DNA from: Pyropia haitanensis
Taxonomy: Eukaryota > Rhodophyta > Bangiophyceae > Bangiales > Bangiaceae
Direction: 5' to 3'
NCBI GenBank assembly: GCA_008729055.1
Contig: SDUX01000078.1
Span: 62,001-126,000, forward strand
Length of the DNA stretch: 64,000 bases
The notes under the pieces are model-generated. The model was not told the DNA's origin and ran no database searches. It saw only the letters and a program-made list of their open reading frames with translations. Below are positions 39,072-52,400 of this stretch, piece by piece. Position 1 is the first letter of the stretch, and each line of letters begins with the position of its first letter. The position numbers were made by a program, and so were the translations under genes.

Positions 39072-39759
39072 CAGTTATGGAAAGTTCTTGCCCCCAATTG
39101 CCCATTTGTGTCCTAATTTGGCCCCCTTTTTGCCCACTTTTTGCCCACTTCTTACCCACTTCCTACCCACTTGTGCCCACTTTTGCCCACTTTTGCCCAC
39201 TTTTGCGTCTACAGCGATGCTGCACACGATCCGGCGGCCGAATTGGCGCGCATCCTTCATTCCAGCCATAGATCCACCCGCTCGATGTCCGAGGTTCGAC
39301 CCCCACGGTCGTGCATGCGGTGGTAGGCCGCTTCTCACCCACTTTGCCCACTGTTGCCCACTTTTGCCCACTTTCGCGTGTACAGCAATGCAGCACGCGC
39401 TCCGGCGGCCGAATTGGCTTGCATGCTTTATTCCAGCCATACATCCGCCCGCTCGACGTCCGAGCTTCCACCCGCACCGTCGTGCATGGGGTGGTTGGCC
39501 GACCCGTTCGTTGGCGCGTCCGTTGGATGCAACGAGCGTTTTGTGGAGCGCCGGTTTCCACGTGTCAATTTTGTGGAATGGTTTTTGCCACGTGGGGGTC
39601 CCGACAGCCAGGTGTGACGGTCGGCGACAAAAGTTCCGCCCTCACACCGTCCACGCCAGTGTGACGGGCGGAACGCGCAGGGGACAGTTTGGGTGGCGGG
39701 GCGCACTTTGTGGCCACTGTTGGACCACTTTCTGGCGACTTTCACGTGAATTTTCTTTG
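39072..39759. repeat. 688-bp unit, one T missing in sub-repeat B
   Basis: The first decamer of sub-repeat B has T3 (39343-39345) in place of T4; everything else matches the reference. The deletion changes one loop of the B quadruplex motif from 7 to 6 nt. It is likely a homopolymer error but could be real. Confidence 0.92.
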
Positions 39760-42700
39760 CAGTTATGGAAAGTTCTTGCCCCCAATTGCCCATTTGTGTC
39801 CTAATTTGGCCCCCTTTTTGCCCACTTTTTGCCCACTTCTTACCCACTTCCTACCCACTTGTGCCCACTTTTGCCCACTTTTGCCCACTTTTGCGTCTAC
39901 AGCGATGCTGCACACGATCCGGCGGCCGAATTGGCGCGCATCCTTCATTCCAGCCATAGATCCACCCGCTCGATGTCCGAGGTTCGACCCCCACGGTCGT
40001 GCATGCGGTGGTAGGCCGCTTCTCACCCACTTTTGCCCACTGTTGCCCACTTTTGCCCACTTTCGCGTGTACAGCAATGCAGCACGCGCTCCGGCGGCCG
40101 AATTGGCTTGCATGCTTTATTCCAGCCATACATCCGCCCGCTCGACGTCCGAGCTTCCACCCGCACCGTCGTGCATGGGGTGGTTGGCCGACCCGTTCGT
40201 TGGCGCGTCCGTTGGATGCAACGAGCGTTTTGTGGAGCGCCGGTTTCCACGTGTCAATTTTGTGGAATGGTTTTTGCCACGTGGGGGTCCCGACAGCCAG
40301 GTGTGACGGTCGGCGACAAAAGTTCCGCCCTCACACCGTCCACGCCAGTGTGACGGGCGGAACGCGCAGGGGACAGTTTGGGTGGCGGGGCGCACTTTGT
40401 GGCCACTGTTGGACCACTTTCTGGCGACTTTCACGTGAATTTTCTTTGCAGTTATGGAAAGTTCTTGCCCCCAATTGCCCATTTGTGTCCTAATTTGGCC
40501 CCCTTTTTGCCCACTTTTTGCCCACTTCTTACCCACTTCCTACCCACTTGTGCCCACTTTTGCCCACTTTTGCCCACTTTTGCGTCTACAGCGATGCTGC
40601 ACACGATCCGGCGGCCGAATTGGCGCGCATCCTTCATTCCAGCCATAGATCCACCCGCTCGATGTCCGAGGTTCGACCCCCACGGTCGTGCATGCGGTGG
40701 TAGGCCGCTTCTCACCCACTTTTGCCCACTGTTGCCCACTTTTGCCCACTTTCGCGTGTACAGCAATGCAGCACGCGCTCCGGCGGCCGAATTGGCTTGC
40801 ATGCTTTATTCCAGCCATACATCCGCCCGCTCGACGTCCGAGCTTCCACCCGCACCGTCGTGCATGGGGTGGTTGGCCGACCCGTTCGTTGGCGCGTCCG
40901 TTGGATGCAACGAGCGTTTTGTGGAGCGCCGGTTTCCACGTGTCAATTTTGTGGAATGGTTTTTGCCACGTGGGGGTCCCGACAGCCAGGTGTGACGGTC
41001 GGCGACAAAAGTTCCGCCCTCACACCGTCCACGCCAGTGTGACGGGCGGAACGCGCAGGGGACAGTTTGGGTGGCGGGGCGCACTTTGTGGCCACTGTTG
41101 GACCACTTTCTGGCGACTTTCACGTGAATTTTCTTTGCAGTTATGGAAAGTTCTTGCCCCCAATTGCCCATTTGTGTCCTAATTTGGCCCCCTTTTTGCC
41201 CACTTTTTGCCCACTTCTTACCCACTTCCTACCCACTTGTGCCCACTTTTGCCCACTTTTGCCCACTTTTGCGTCTACAGCGATGCTGCACACGATCCGG
41301 CGGCCGAATTGGCGCGCATCCTTCATTCCAGCCATAGATCCACCCGCTCGATGTCCGAGGTTCGACCCCCACGGTCGTGCATGCGGTGGTAGGCCGCTTC
41401 TCACCCACTTTTGCCCACTGTTGCCCACTTTTGCCCACTTTCGCGTGTACAGCAATGCAGCACGCGCTCCGGCGGCCGAATTGGCTTGCATGCTTTATTC
41501 CAGCCATACATCCGCCCGCTCGACGTCCGAGCTTCCACCCGCACCGTCGTGCATGGGGTGGTTGGCCGACCCGTTCGTTGGCGCGTCCGTTGGATGCAAC
41601 GAGCGTTTTGTGGAGCGCCGGTTTCCACGTGTCAATTTTGTGGAATGGTTTTTGCCACGTGGGGGTCCCGACAGCCAGGTGTGACGGTCGGCGACAAAAG
41701 TTCCGCCCTCACACCGTCCACGCCAGTGTGACGGGCGGAACGCGCAGGGGACAGTTTGGGTGGCGGGGCGCACTTTGTGGCCACTGTTGGACCACTTTCT
41801 GGCGACTTTCACGTGAATTTTCTTTGCAGTTATGGAAAGTTCTTGCCCCCAATTGCCCATTTGTGTCCTAATTTGGCCCCCTTTTTGCCCACTTTTTGCC
41901 CACTTCTTACCCACTTCCTACCCACTTGTGCCCACTTTTGCCCACTTTTGCCCACTTTTGCGTCTACAGCGATGCTGCACACGATCCGGCGGCCGAATTG
42001 GCGCGCATCCTTCATTCCAGCCATAGATCCACCCGCTCGATGTCCGAGGTTCGACCCCCACGGTCGTGCATGCGGTGGTAGGCCGCTTCTCACCCACTTT
42101 TGCCCACTGTTGCCCACTTTTGCCCACTTTCGCGTGTACAGCAATGCAGCACGCGCTCCGGCGGCCGAATTGGCTTGCATGCTTTATTCCAGCCATACAT
42201 CCGCCCGCTCGACGTCCGAGCTTCCACCCGCACCGTCGTGCATGGGGTGGTTGGCCGACCCGTTCGTTGGCGCGTCCGTTGGATGCAACGAGCGTTTTGT
42301 GGAGCGCCGGTTTCCACGTGTCAATTTTGTGGAATGGTTTTTGCCACGTGGGGGTCCCGACAGCCAGGTGTGACGGTCGGCGACAAAAGTTCCGCCCTCA
42401 CACCGTCCACGCCAGTGTGACGGGCGGAACGCGCAGGGGACAGTTTGGGTGGCGGGGCGCACTTTGTGGCCACTGTTGGACCACTTTCTGGCGACTTTCA
42501 CGTGAATTTTCTTTGCAGTTATGGAAAGTTCTTGCCCCCAATTGCCCATTTGTGTCCTAATTTGGCCCCCTTTTTGCCCACTTTTTGCCCACTTCTTACC
42601 CACTTCCTACCCACTTGTGCCCACTTTTGCCCACTTTTGCCCACTTTTGCGTCTACAGCGATGCTGCACACGATCCGGCGGCCGAATTGGCGCGCATCCT

Positions 42701-45700
42701 TCATTCCAGCCATAGATCCACCCGCTCGATGTCCGAGGTTCGACCCCCACGGTCGTGCATGCGGTGGTAGGCCGCTTCTCACCCACTTTTGCCCACTGTT
42801 GCCCACTTTTGCCCACTTTCGCGTGTACAGCAATGCAGCACGCGCTCCGGCGGCCGAATTGGCTTGCATGCTTTATTCCAGCCATACATCCGCCCGCTCG
42901 ACGTCCGAGCTTCCACCCGCACCGTCGTGCATGGGGTGGTTGGCCGACCCGTTCGTTGGCGCGTCCGTTGGATGCAACGAGCGTTTTGTGGAGCGCCGGT
43001 TTCCACGTGTCAATTTTGTGGAATGGTTTTTGCCACGTGGGGGTCCCGACAGCCAGGTGTGACGGTCGGCGACAAAAGTTCCGCCCTCACACCGTCCACG
43101 CCAGTGTGACGGGCGGAACGCGCAGGGGACAGTTTGGGTGGCGGGGCGCACTTTGTGGCCACTGTTGGACCACTTTCTGGCGACTTTCACGTGAATTTTC
43201 TTTGCAGTTATGGAAAGTTCTTGCCCCCAATTGCCCATTTGTGTCCTAATTTGGCCCCCTTTTTGCCCACTTTTTGCCCACTTCTTACCCACTTCCTACC
43301 CACTTGTGCCCACTTTTGCCCACTTTTGCCCACTTTTGCGTCTACAGCGATGCTGCACACGATCCGGCGGCCGAATTGGCGCGCATCCTTCATTCCAGCC
43401 ATAGATCCACCCGCTCGATGTCCGAGGTTCGACCCCCACGGTCGTGCATGCGGTGGTAGGCCGCTTCTCACCCACTTTTGCCCACTGTTGCCCACTTTTG
43501 CCCACTTTCGCGTGTACAGCAATGCAGCACGCGCTCCGGCGGCCGAATTGGCTTGCATGCTTTATTCCAGCCATACATCCGCCCGCTCGACGTCCGAGCT
43601 TCCACCCGCACCGTCGTGCATGGGGTGGTTGGCCGACCCGTTCGTTGGCGCGTCCGTTGGATGCAACGAGCGTTTTGTGGAGCGCCGGTTTCCACGTGTC
43701 AATTTTGTGGAATGGTTTTTGCCACGTGGGGGTCCCGACAGCCAGGTGTGACGGTCGGCGACAAAAGTTCCGCCCTCACACCGTCCACGCCAGTGTGACG
43801 GGCGGAACGCGCAGGGGACAGTTTGGGTGGCGGGGCGCACTTTGTGGCCACTGTTGGACCACTTTCTGGCGACTTTCACGTGAATTTTCTTTGCAGTTAT
43901 GGAAAGTTCTTGCCCCCAATTGCCCATTTGTGTCCTAATTTGGCCCCCTTTTTGCCCACTTTTTGCCCACTTCTTACCCACTTCCTACCCACTTGTGCCC
44001 ACTTTTGCCCACTTTTGCCCACTTTTGCGTCTACAGCGATGCTGCACACGATCCGGCGGCCGAATTGGCGCGCATCCTTCATTCCAGCCATAGATCCACC
44101 CGCTCGATGTCCGAGGTTCGACCCCCACGGTCGTGCATGCGGTGGTAGGCCGCTTCTCACCCACTTTTGCCCACTGTTGCCCACTTTTGCCCACTTTCGC
44201 GTGTACAGCAATGCAGCACGCGCTCCGGCGGCCGAATTGGCTTGCATGCTTTATTCCAGCCATACATCCGCCCGCTCGACGTCCGAGCTTCCACCCGCAC
44301 CGTCGTGCATGGGGTGGTTGGCCGACCCGTTCGTTGGCGCGTCCGTTGGATGCAACGAGCGTTTTGTGGAGCGCCGGTTTCCACGTGTCAATTTTGTGGA
44401 ATGGTTTTTGCCACGTGGGGGTCCCGACAGCCAGGTGTGACGGTCGGCGACAAAAGTTCCGCCCTCACACCGTCCACGCCAGTGTGACGGGCGGAACGCG
44501 CAGGGGACAGTTTGGGTGGCGGGGCGCACTTTGTGGCCACTGTTGGACCACTTTCTGGCGACTTTCACGTGAATTTTCTTTGCAGTTATGGAAAGTTCTT
44601 GCCCCCAATTGCCCATTTGTGTCCTAATTTGGCCCCCTTTTTGCCCACTTTTTGCCCACTTCTTACCCACTTCCTACCCACTTGTGCCCACTTTTGCCCA
44701 CTTTTGCCCACTTTTGCGTCTACAGCGATGCTGCACACGATCCGGCGGCCGAATTGGCGCGCATCCTTCATTCCAGCCATAGATCCACCCGCTCGATGTC
44801 CGAGGTTCGACCCCCACGGTCGTGCATGCGGTGGTAGGCCGCTTCTCACCCACTTTTGCCCACTGTTGCCCACTTTTGCCCACTTTCGCGTGTACAGCAA
44901 TGCAGCACGCGCTCCGGCGGCCGAATTGGCTTGCATGCTTTATTCCAGCCATACATCCGCCCGCTCGACGTCCGAGCTTCCACCCGCACCGTCGTGCATG
45001 GGGTGGTTGGCCGACCCGTTCGTTGGCGCGTCCGTTGGATGCAACGAGCGTTTTGTGGAGCGCCGGTTTCCACGTGTCAATTTTGTGGAATGGTTTTTGC
45101 CACGTGGGGGTCCCGACAGCCAGGTGTGACGGTCGGCGACAAAAGTTCCGCCCTCACACCGTCCACGCCAGTGTGACGGGCGGAACGCGCAGGGGACAGT
45201 TTGGGTGGCGGGGCGCACTTTGTGGCCACTGTTGGACCACTTTCTGGCGACTTTCACGTGAATTTTCTTTGCAGTTATGGAAAGTTCTTGCCCCCAATTG
45301 CCCATTTGTGTCCTAATTTGGCCCCCTTTTTGCCCACTTTTTGCCCACTTCTTACCCACTTCCTACCCACTTGTGCCCACTTTTGCCCACTTTTGCCCAC
45401 TTTTGCGTCTACAGCGATGCTGCACACGATCCGGCGGCCGAATTGGCGCGCATCCTTCATTCCAGCCATAGATCCACCCGCTCGATGTCCGAGGTTCGAC
45501 CCCCACGGTCGTGCATGCGGTGGTAGGCCGCTTCTCACCCACTTTTGCCCACTGTTGCCCACTTTTGCCCACTTTCGCGTGTACAGCAATGCAGCACGCG
45601 CTCCGGCGGCCGAATTGGCTTGCATGCTTTATTCCAGCCATACATCCGCCCGCTCGACGTCCGAGCTTCCACCCGCACCGTCGTGCATGGGGTGGTTGGC

Positions 45701-48700
45701 CGACCCGTTCGTTGGCGCGTCCGTTGGATGCAACGAGCGTTTTGTGGAGCGCCGGTTTCCACGTGTCAATTTTGTGGAATGGTTTTTGCCACGTGGGGGT
45801 CCCGACAGCCAGGTGTGACGGTCGGCGACAAAAGTTCCGCCCTCACACCGTCCACGCCAGTGTGACGGGCGGAACGCGCAGGGGACAGTTTGGGTGGCGG
45901 GGCGCACTTTGTGGCCACTGTTGGACCACTTTCTGGCGACTTTCACGTGAATTTTCTTTGCAGTTATGGAAAGTTCTTGCCCCCAATTGCCCATTTGTGT
46001 CCTAATTTGGCCCCCTTTTTGCCCACTTTTTGCCCACTTCTTACCCACTTCCTACCCACTTGTGCCCACTTTTGCCCACTTTTGCCCACTTTTGCGTCTA
46101 CAGCGATGCTGCACACGATCCGGCGGCCGAATTGGCGCGCATCCTTCATTCCAGCCATAGATCCACCCGCTCGATGTCCGAGGTTCGACCCCCACGGTCG
46201 TGCATGCGGTGGTAGGCCGCTTCTCACCCACTTTTGCCCACTGTTGCCCACTTTTGCCCACTTTCGCGTGTACAGCAATGCAGCACGCGCTCCGGCGGCC
46301 GAATTGGCTTGCATGCTTTATTCCAGCCATACATCCGCCCGCTCGACGTCCGAGCTTCCACCCGCACCGTCGTGCATGGGGTGGTTGGCCGACCCGTTCG
46401 TTGGCGCGTCCGTTGGATGCAACGAGCGTTTTGTGGAGCGCCGGTTTCCACGTGTCAATTTTGTGGAATGGTTTTTGCCACGTGGGGGTCCCGACAGCCA
46501 GGTGTGACGGTCGGCGACAAAAGTTCCGCCCTCACACCGTCCACGCCAGTGTGACGGGCGGAACGCGCAGGGGACAGTTTGGGTGGCGGGGCGCACTTTG
46601 TGGCCACTGTTGGACCACTTTCTGGCGACTTTCACGTGAATTTTCTTTGCAGTTATGGAAAGTTCTTGCCCCCAATTGCCCATTTGTGTCCTAATTTGGC
46701 CCCCTTTTTGCCCACTTTTTGCCCACTTCTTACCCACTTCCTACCCACTTGTGCCCACTTTTGCCCACTTTTGCCCACTTTTGCGTCTACAGCGATGCTG
46801 CACACGATCCGGCGGCCGAATTGGCGCGCATCCTTCATTCCAGCCATAGATCCACCCGCTCGATGTCCGAGGTTCGACCCCCACGGTCGTGCATGCGGTG
46901 GTAGGCCGCTTCTCACCCACTTTTGCCCACTGTTGCCCACTTTTGCCCACTTTCGCGTGTACAGCAATGCAGCACGCGCTCCGGCGGCCGAATTGGCTTG
47001 CATGCTTTATTCCAGCCATACATCCGCCCGCTCGACGTCCGAGCTTCCACCCGCACCGTCGTGCATGGGGTGGTTGGCCGACCCGTTCGTTGGCGCGTCC
47101 GTTGGATGCAACGAGCGTTTTGTGGAGCGCCGGTTTCCACGTGTCAATTTTGTGGAATGGTTTTTGCCACGTGGGGGTCCCGACAGCCAGGTGTGACGGT
47201 CGGCGACAAAAGTTCCGCCCTCACACCGTCCACGCCAGTGTGACGGGCGGAACGCGCAGGGGACAGTTTGGGTGGCGGGGCGCACTTTGTGGCCACTGTT
47301 GGACCACTTTCTGGCGACTTTCACGTGAATTTTCTTTGCAGTTATGGAAAGTTCTTGCCCCCAATTGCCCATTTGTGTCCTAATTTGGCCCCCTTTTTGC
47401 CCACTTTTTGCCCACTTCTTACCCACTTCCTACCCACTTGTGCCCACTTTTGCCCACTTTTGCCCACTTTTGCGTCTACAGCGATGCTGCACACGATCCG
47501 GCGGCCGAATTGGCGCGCATCCTTCATTCCAGCCATAGATCCACCCGCTCGATGTCCGAGGTTCGACCCCCACGGTCGTGCATGCGGTGGTAGGCCGCTT
47601 CTCACCCACTTTTGCCCACTGTTGCCCACTTTTGCCCACTTTCGCGTGTACAGCAATGCAGCACGCGCTCCGGCGGCCGAATTGGCTTGCATGCTTTATT
47701 CCAGCCATACATCCGCCCGCTCGACGTCCGAGCTTCCACCCGCACCGTCGTGCATGGGGTGGTTGGCCGACCCGTTCGTTGGCGCGTCCGTTGGATGCAA
47801 CGAGCGTTTTGTGGAGCGCCGGTTTCCACGTGTCAATTTTGTGGAATGGTTTTTGCCACGTGGGGGTCCCGACAGCCAGGTGTGACGGTCGGCGACAAAA
47901 GTTCCGCCCTCACACCGTCCACGCCAGTGTGACGGGCGGAACGCGCAGGGGACAGTTTGGGTGGCGGGGCGCACTTTGTGGCCACTGTTGGACCACTTTC
48001 TGGCGACTTTCACGTGAATTTTCTTTGCAGTTATGGAAAGTTCTTGCCCCCAATTGCCCATTTGTGTCCTAATTTGGCCCCCTTTTTGCCCACTTTTTGC
48101 CCACTTCTTACCCACTTCCTACCCACTTGTGCCCACTTTTGCCCACTTTTGCCCACTTTTGCGTCTACAGCGATGCTGCACACGATCCGGCGGCCGAATT
48201 GGCGCGCATCCTTCATTCCAGCCATAGATCCACCCGCTCGATGTCCGAGGTTCGACCCCCACGGTCGTGCATGCGGTGGTAGGCCGCTTCTCACCCACTT
48301 TTGCCCACTGTTGCCCACTTTTGCCCACTTTCGCGTGTACAGCAATGCAGCACGCGCTCCGGCGGCCGAATTGGCTTGCATGCTTTATTCCAGCCATACA
48401 TCCGCCCGCTCGACGTCCGAGCTTCCACCCGCACCGTCGTGCATGGGGTGGTTGGCCGACCCGTTCGTTGGCGCGTCCGTTGGATGCAACGAGCGTTTTG
48501 TGGAGCGCCGGTTTCCACGTGTCAATTTTGTGGAATGGTTTTTGCCACGTGGGGGTCCCGACAGCCAGGTGTGACGGTCGGCGACAAAAGTTCCGCCCTC
48601 ACACCGTCCACGCCAGTGTGACGGGCGGAACGCGCAGGGGACAGTTTGGGTGGCGGGGCGCACTTTGTGGCCACTGTTGGACCACTTTCTGGCGACTTTC

Positions 48701-48716
48701 ACGTGAATTTTCTTTG
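39760..48716. repeat. Block of 13 perfect 689-bp units
   Basis: 8,957 bp = 13 x 689. No differences from the reference seen, and no gene or insertion. Confidence 0.95.
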
Positions 48717-49422
48717 CAGTTATGGAAAGTTCTTGCCCCCAATTGCCCATTTGTGTCCTAATTTGGCCCCCTTTTTGCCCACTTTTTGCCCACTTCTTAC
48801 CCACTTCCTACCCACTTGTGCCCACTTTTGCCCACTTTTGCCCACTTTTGCGTCTACAGCGATGCTGCACACGATCCGGCGGCCGAATTGGCGCGCATCC
48901 TTCATTCCAGCCATAGATCCACCCGCTCGATGTCCGAGGTTCGACCCCCACGGTCGTGCATGCGGTGGTAGGCCGCTTCTCACCCACTTTTGCCCACTGT
49001 TGCCCACTTTTGCCCACTTTCGCGTGTACAGCAATGCAGCACGCGCTCCGGCGGCCGAATTGGCTTGCATGCTTTATTCCAGCCATACATCCGCCCGCTC
49101 GACGTCCGAGCTTCCACCCGCACCGTCGTGCATGGGGTGGTTGGCCGACCCGTTCGTTGGCGCGTCCGTTGGATGCAACGAGCGTTTTGTGGAGCGCCGG
49201 TTTCCACGTGTCAATTTTGTGGAATGGTTTTTGCCCGCGCACGTGTGGCAGGTTGCCACCGGTCACAGCCAGGTGGACGGTCGGCGACAAACAGTTCCGC
49301 CCCTCCACACCGTCCACGCCAGTGTGACGGGCGGAACGCGCAGGGGACAGTTTGGGTGGCGGGGCGCACTTTGTGGCCACTGTTGGACCACTTTCTGGCG
49401 ACTTTCACGTGAATTTTCTTTG
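48717..49422. repeat. 706-bp variant unit with a change cluster at 49235-49312
   Basis: Bases 48717-49234 and those after 49312 match the reference. Between them the sequence is rewritten and has a net gain of 17 bp, mostly scattered insertions: CGCG before ACGTG, TGGCAGG, TTGCCACCGG, an extra C in GACAAACAG, C4 for C3 in CCGCCCC, and CTCCACAC for CTCACAC. One T is lost (GGTGGACGG for GGTGTGACGG). The cluster covers CACGTG site 2 and the left arms of both hairpins. The pattern resembles an unpolished raw-read patch, or a single divergent copy; flanking units on both sides are perfect. Confidence 0.9.
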
Positions 49423-52400
49423 CAGTTATGGAAAGTTCTTGCCCCCAATTGCCCATTTGTGTCCTAATTTGGCCCCCTTTTTGCCCACTTTTTGCCCACT
49501 TCTTACCCACTTCCTACCCACTTGTGCCCACTTTTGCCCACTTTTGCCCACTTTTGCGTCTACAGCGATGCTGCACACGATCCGGCGGCCGAATTGGCGC
49601 GCATCCTTCATTCCAGCCATAGATCCACCCGCTCGATGTCCGAGGTTCGACCCCCACGGTCGTGCATGCGGTGGTAGGCCGCTTCTCACCCACTTTTGCC
49701 CACTGTTGCCCACTTTTGCCCACTTTCGCGTGTACAGCAATGCAGCACGCGCTCCGGCGGCCGAATTGGCTTGCATGCTTTATTCCAGCCATACATCCGC
49801 CCGCTCGACGTCCGAGCTTCCACCCGCACCGTCGTGCATGGGGTGGTTGGCCGACCCGTTCGTTGGCGCGTCCGTTGGATGCAACGAGCGTTTTGTGGAG
49901 CGCCGGTTTCCACGTGTCAATTTTGTGGAATGGTTTTTGCCACGTGGGGGTCCCGACAGCCAGGTGTGACGGTCGGCGACAAAAGTTCCGCCCTCACACC
50001 GTCCACGCCAGTGTGACGGGCGGAACGCGCAGGGGACAGTTTGGGTGGCGGGGCGCACTTTGTGGCCACTGTTGGACCACTTTCTGGCGACTTTCACGTG
50101 AATTTTCTTTGCAGTTATGGAAAGTTCTTGCCCCCAATTGCCCATTTGTGTCCTAATTTGGCCCCCTTTTTGCCCACTTTTTGCCCACTTCTTACCCACT
50201 TCCTACCCACTTGTGCCCACTTTTGCCCACTTTTGCCCACTTTTGCGTCTACAGCGATGCTGCACACGATCCGGCGGCCGAATTGGCGCGCATCCTTCAT
50301 TCCAGCCATAGATCCACCCGCTCGATGTCCGAGGTTCGACCCCCACGGTCGTGCATGCGGTGGTAGGCCGCTTCTCACCCACTTTTGCCCACTGTTGCCC
50401 ACTTTTGCCCACTTTCGCGTGTACAGCAATGCAGCACGCGCTCCGGCGGCCGAATTGGCTTGCATGCTTTATTCCAGCCATACATCCGCCCGCTCGACGT
50501 CCGAGCTTCCACCCGCACCGTCGTGCATGGGGTGGTTGGCCGACCCGTTCGTTGGCGCGTCCGTTGGATGCAACGAGCGTTTTGTGGAGCGCCGGTTTCC
50601 ACGTGTCAATTTTGTGGAATGGTTTTTGCCACGTGGGGGTCCCGACAGCCAGGTGTGACGGTCGGCGACAAAAGTTCCGCCCTCACACCGTCCACGCCAG
50701 TGTGACGGGCGGAACGCGCAGGGGACAGTTTGGGTGGCGGGGCGCACTTTGTGGCCACTGTTGGACCACTTTCTGGCGACTTTCACGTGAATTTTCTTTG
50801 CAGTTATGGAAAGTTCTTGCCCCCAATTGCCCATTTGTGTCCTAATTTGGCCCCCTTTTTGCCCACTTTTTGCCCACTTCTTACCCACTTCCTACCCACT
50901 TGTGCCCACTTTTGCCCACTTTTGCCCACTTTTGCGTCTACAGCGATGCTGCACACGATCCGGCGGCCGAATTGGCGCGCATCCTTCATTCCAGCCATAG
51001 ATCCACCCGCTCGATGTCCGAGGTTCGACCCCCACGGTCGTGCATGCGGTGGTAGGCCGCTTCTCACCCACTTTTGCCCACTGTTGCCCACTTTTGCCCA
51101 CTTTCGCGTGTACAGCAATGCAGCACGCGCTCCGGCGGCCGAATTGGCTTGCATGCTTTATTCCAGCCATACATCCGCCCGCTCGACGTCCGAGCTTCCA
51201 CCCGCACCGTCGTGCATGGGGTGGTTGGCCGACCCGTTCGTTGGCGCGTCCGTTGGATGCAACGAGCGTTTTGTGGAGCGCCGGTTTCCACGTGTCAATT
51301 TTGTGGAATGGTTTTTGCCACGTGGGGGTCCCGACAGCCAGGTGTGACGGTCGGCGACAAAAGTTCCGCCCTCACACCGTCCACGCCAGTGTGACGGGCG
51401 GAACGCGCAGGGGACAGTTTGGGTGGCGGGGCGCACTTTGTGGCCACTGTTGGACCACTTTCTGGCGACTTTCACGTGAATTTTCTTTGCAGTTATGGAA
51501 AGTTCTTGCCCCCAATTGCCCATTTGTGTCCTAATTTGGCCCCCTTTTTGCCCACTTTTTGCCCACTTCTTACCCACTTCCTACCCACTTGTGCCCACTT
51601 TTGCCCACTTTTGCCCACTTTTGCGTCTACAGCGATGCTGCACACGATCCGGCGGCCGAATTGGCGCGCATCCTTCATTCCAGCCATAGATCCACCCGCT
51701 CGATGTCCGAGGTTCGACCCCCACGGTCGTGCATGCGGTGGTAGGCCGCTTCTCACCCACTTTTGCCCACTGTTGCCCACTTTTGCCCACTTTCGCGTGT
51801 ACAGCAATGCAGCACGCGCTCCGGCGGCCGAATTGGCTTGCATGCTTTATTCCAGCCATACATCCGCCCGCTCGACGTCCGAGCTTCCACCCGCACCGTC
51901 GTGCATGGGGTGGTTGGCCGACCCGTTCGTTGGCGCGTCCGTTGGATGCAACGAGCGTTTTGTGGAGCGCCGGTTTCCACGTGTCAATTTTGTGGAATGG
52001 TTTTTGCCACGTGGGGGTCCCGACAGCCAGGTGTGACGGTCGGCGACAAAAGTTCCGCCCTCACACCGTCCACGCCAGTGTGACGGGCGGAACGCGCAGG
52101 GGACAGTTTGGGTGGCGGGGCGCACTTTGTGGCCACTGTTGGACCACTTTCTGGCGACTTTCACGTGAATTTTCTTTGCAGTTATGGAAAGTTCTTGCCC
52201 CCAATTGCCCATTTGTGTCCTAATTTGGCCCCCTTTTTGCCCACTTTTTGCCCACTTCTTACCCACTTCCTACCCACTTGTGCCCACTTTTGCCCACTTT
52301 TGCCCACTTTTGCGTCTACAGCGATGCTGCACACGATCCGGCGGCCGAATTGGCGCGCATCCTTCATTCCAGCCATAGATCCACCCGCTCGATGTCCGAG

